Below are positions 5,745 through 6,751 of a DNA stretch of 6,751 nt, in pieces. The DNA lies in assembly GCA_002325245.1 (NCBI GenBank), contig DCRR01000018.1:1-6751 (forward strand), in the 5' to 3' direction. Position 1 is the stretch's first letter, and every line of letters begins with the position of its first letter. Below the pieces are notes generated by a model. That model worked only from the letters and a program-made list of their open reading frames with translations. It was not told the origin of the DNA and ran no database searches. A program made the position numbers and the translations under genes. Source of the DNA: Microbacteriaceae bacterium UBA1487 (GTDB lineage: Bacteria > Actinomycetota > Actinomycetes > Actinomycetales > Microbacteriaceae).

Positions 5745-6751
5745 ATGACCGCGCACGAACAACGGGGTTACACGGCGGCGCAGATCCGCGCCGCCGAGCG
5801 TCCGCTGCTGGATGCGGGAGTGCCGCTCATGCGCCGCGCGGCGGCCGGGCTTGCGGCCGAGGTGACGCGCCTGCTGGCCGAGCGCGCGTCGGACCGTCTG
5901 GCGCACGTCGTGCTGCTGGTCGGCGCGGGCGACAACGGCGGCGACACGCTCTTCGCGGGCGCCGAACTCGCGGGCGCGGGCGCCCGGGTCGTGGCGGTGC
6001 CGACCGGATCGCGCATCCATCCGGCGGGAGCGGCAGCGGCCCGTGCGGCCGGTGTCGAGCTGTTGAGCGACGCCGAGGCCGATGCGCAGCTGGAGGATCT
6101 GATCGGCTCTGCCGACGTGGTGCTCGACGGGATCCTCGGCATCGGCGGCGCCGGCTCCCCGGCGCTGCGCGGGCGCGCCCGCGAGCTGGTGGCGCGCATC
6201 CGACCGCTGCTGGAGGCGGAGACCGCGCCGCTGGTGGTCGCGGTGGATTTGCCGAGCGGCATCGACGCCGACGACGGAAACCTGCCCGACCCGACGGTGC
6301 TGCCCGCCGATCTGACCGTCACCTTCGGCGCCCTCAAAGCGGGCCTTCTGCGCTCCCCCGGCGCCGAGCTCGCAGGCGACGTCGTCCTCATCGACATCGG
6401 CCTGGACCTAAACGGCCTCGAGCCCGCCACCCGCCGGACGAGCCGCGCGCACCCGAGCCGGTCGAGTAGCCCACACCTGAGCCGGTCGAGCAGCGCGCAG
6501 CGCGTATCGAGACCCGCACCCCCGCAGCCGACCCGCATCCACGCCCGCGTCCACGGCATCGTGCAGGGCGTCGGGTTCCGCGGGGCGACCCGCGCCGAGG
6601 CCGAGCGCCTCGGCGTCGCCGGCTGGGTGCGCAACCGGCCCGACGGCTCGGTCGAGTGCGAGCTGGAGGGAACCCCCGACGTCGTCGAGCGCCTGCTCGA
6701 CTGGCTGCGCGTCGGCCCGTTCGGCGCGCGCGTCGACCGCCTCGACGAGCA
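5745..6751 (+). CDS. nnrE: NAD(P)H-hydrate epimerase fused to acylphosphatase through a repeat-encoded linker (3' end beyond window)
   Basis: One frame without a stop over 335 codons. Residues 1-221 form a YjeF_N/NnrE domain: GYTAAQIRAAE at the N-terminus, the nucleotide-binding loop GAGDNGGDT (60-68), LDGILGIGG (127-135), VDLPSGIDADDG (167-178), TFGALKAGLL (193-202) and a terminal IDIGLD (216-221). NnrE converts R-NAD(P)HX, a hydrated form of damaged NAD(P)H, to the S epimer for the dehydratase NnrD. There is no NnrD domain here. Residues about 222-262 form a Ser/Arg/Pro-rich linker encoded largely by repeats R3 and R4. From about 263, TRIHARVHGIVQGVGFR followed by GWVRNRPDGSVE is a textbook acylphosphatase, with catalytic R279 and N297 present and 18 residues apart as in the family. 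Perhaps 15-20 residues are missing at the window end. No in-frame ATG, GTG or TTG lies between 6420 and the acylphosphatase motif, so a separate start is unlikely. The ATG at 5745 has a -10-like box 6 nt upstream. Confidence 0.88.
   Translation, partial: MTAHEQRGYTAAQIRAAERPLLDAGVPLMRRAAAGLAAEVTRLLAERASDRLAHVVLLVGAGDNGGDTLFAGAELAGAGARVVAVPTGSRIHPAGAAAARAAGVELLSDAEADAQLEDLIGSADVVLDGILGIGGAGSPALRGRARELVARIRPLLEAETAPLVVAVDLPSGIDADDGNLPDPTVLPADLTVTFGALKAGLLRSPGAELAGDVVLIDIGLDLNGLEPATRRTSRAHPSRSSSPHLSRSSSAQRVSRPAPPQPTRIHARVHGIVQGVGFRGATRAEAERLGVAGWVRNRPDGSVECELEGTPDVVERLLDWLRVGPFGARVDRLDE
6450..6473 (+). repeat. Partial copy (R3) of the dispersed repeat, inside the coding linker
   Basis: CCCGAGCCGGTCGAGTAGC (6452-6470) matches the corresponding part of R4 (6476-6494) with two differences, offset 24 bp. 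Translated in frame it gives HPSRSSSP. The TAG inside the repeat falls out of frame. Confidence 0.7.
6474..6515 (+). repeat. Full 42-bp copy (R4) of the dispersed repeat, inside the coding linker
   Basis: It differs from intergenic copy R2 at only two of 42 positions and has the same orientation. In frame it reads HLSRSSSAQRVSRP. The TGA in CCTGAG is out of frame, and one of the two substitutions removes an out-of-frame TAG while leaving serine unchanged. It ends about 16 nt before the first acylphosphatase codon. Confidence 0.8.

Noticed and set aside
5628..6020. Upstream extension of the HhH-GPD frame on the minus strand
   Set aside because: The extension reads through both repeats and antisense to the epimerase start, and family similarity begins at the ATG at 5627.
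5639..6469. 276-codon plus-strand frame overlapping the epimerase gene
   Set aside because: Arg/Gly/Ala low-complexity translation in a different frame from the clear NAD(P)HX epimerase motifs. It begins with repeat-derived sequence and has no ribosome site.

Overview
The window is strongly GC-rich and gene-dense, and codon third positions are almost all G or C. The gene content (actinobacterial-type NAD(P)HX epimerase, TIGR03252-type HhH-GPD protein, spermidine-synthase-like protein, DeoR/GlpR regulator, YciI-like protein) and the TANNNT -10 boxes placed 6 nt before start codons point to a high-GC actinobacterium. A GTCGAGTAGCGCGC / TATCGAGACCC dispersed repeat, which I recall as common in Microbacteriaceae, makes that family my best guess. 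This is inference, since no marker gene is present.

Layout. 1-593 (-): C-terminally truncated spermidine-synthase-like (SAM-fold) gene. 594-722: short divergent promoter region. 723-1535 (+): DeoR/GlpR-type repressor, ending in a hairpin. 1557-2339 (-): SDR oxidoreductase resembling 3-alpha-hydroxysteroid dehydrogenase/carbonyl reductase, convergent with the regulator. 2438-2773 (-): YciI-like small protein. 2774-2973: divergent intergenic region with no clear promoter. 2974-3672 and 3669-4979 (+): a MacB/LolD-type ABC exporter operon (ATPase and FtsX-like permease) joined by an ATGA overlap. 4991-5022: a 14-bp-stem hairpin between convergent genes. 5040-5627 (-): HhH-GPD protein. 5628-5744: divergent region mostly filled by dispersed repeats. 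5745 to the window end (+): a single open frame encoding an NAD(P)HX epimerase domain, a linker made from the same dispersed repeat, and an acylphosphatase domain.

The most interesting locus is the last. The epimerase and acylphosphatase domains share one frame without a stop. The linker DNA is a half-plus-full copy of the repeat that also lies just upstream of the gene, and the acylphosphatase part has no in-frame ATG, GTG or TTG of its own before its conserved motif. It looks like a gene fusion created through, or bridged by, a REP-like repeat. Functionally, both halves are small-molecule repair enzymes (damaged NAD(P)H; acyl phosphates), so a combined metabolite-repair protein is plausible but unproven.

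The rest is ordinary housekeeping and accessory content. I see no rRNA, tRNA, CRISPR array, insertion sequence or phage gene.
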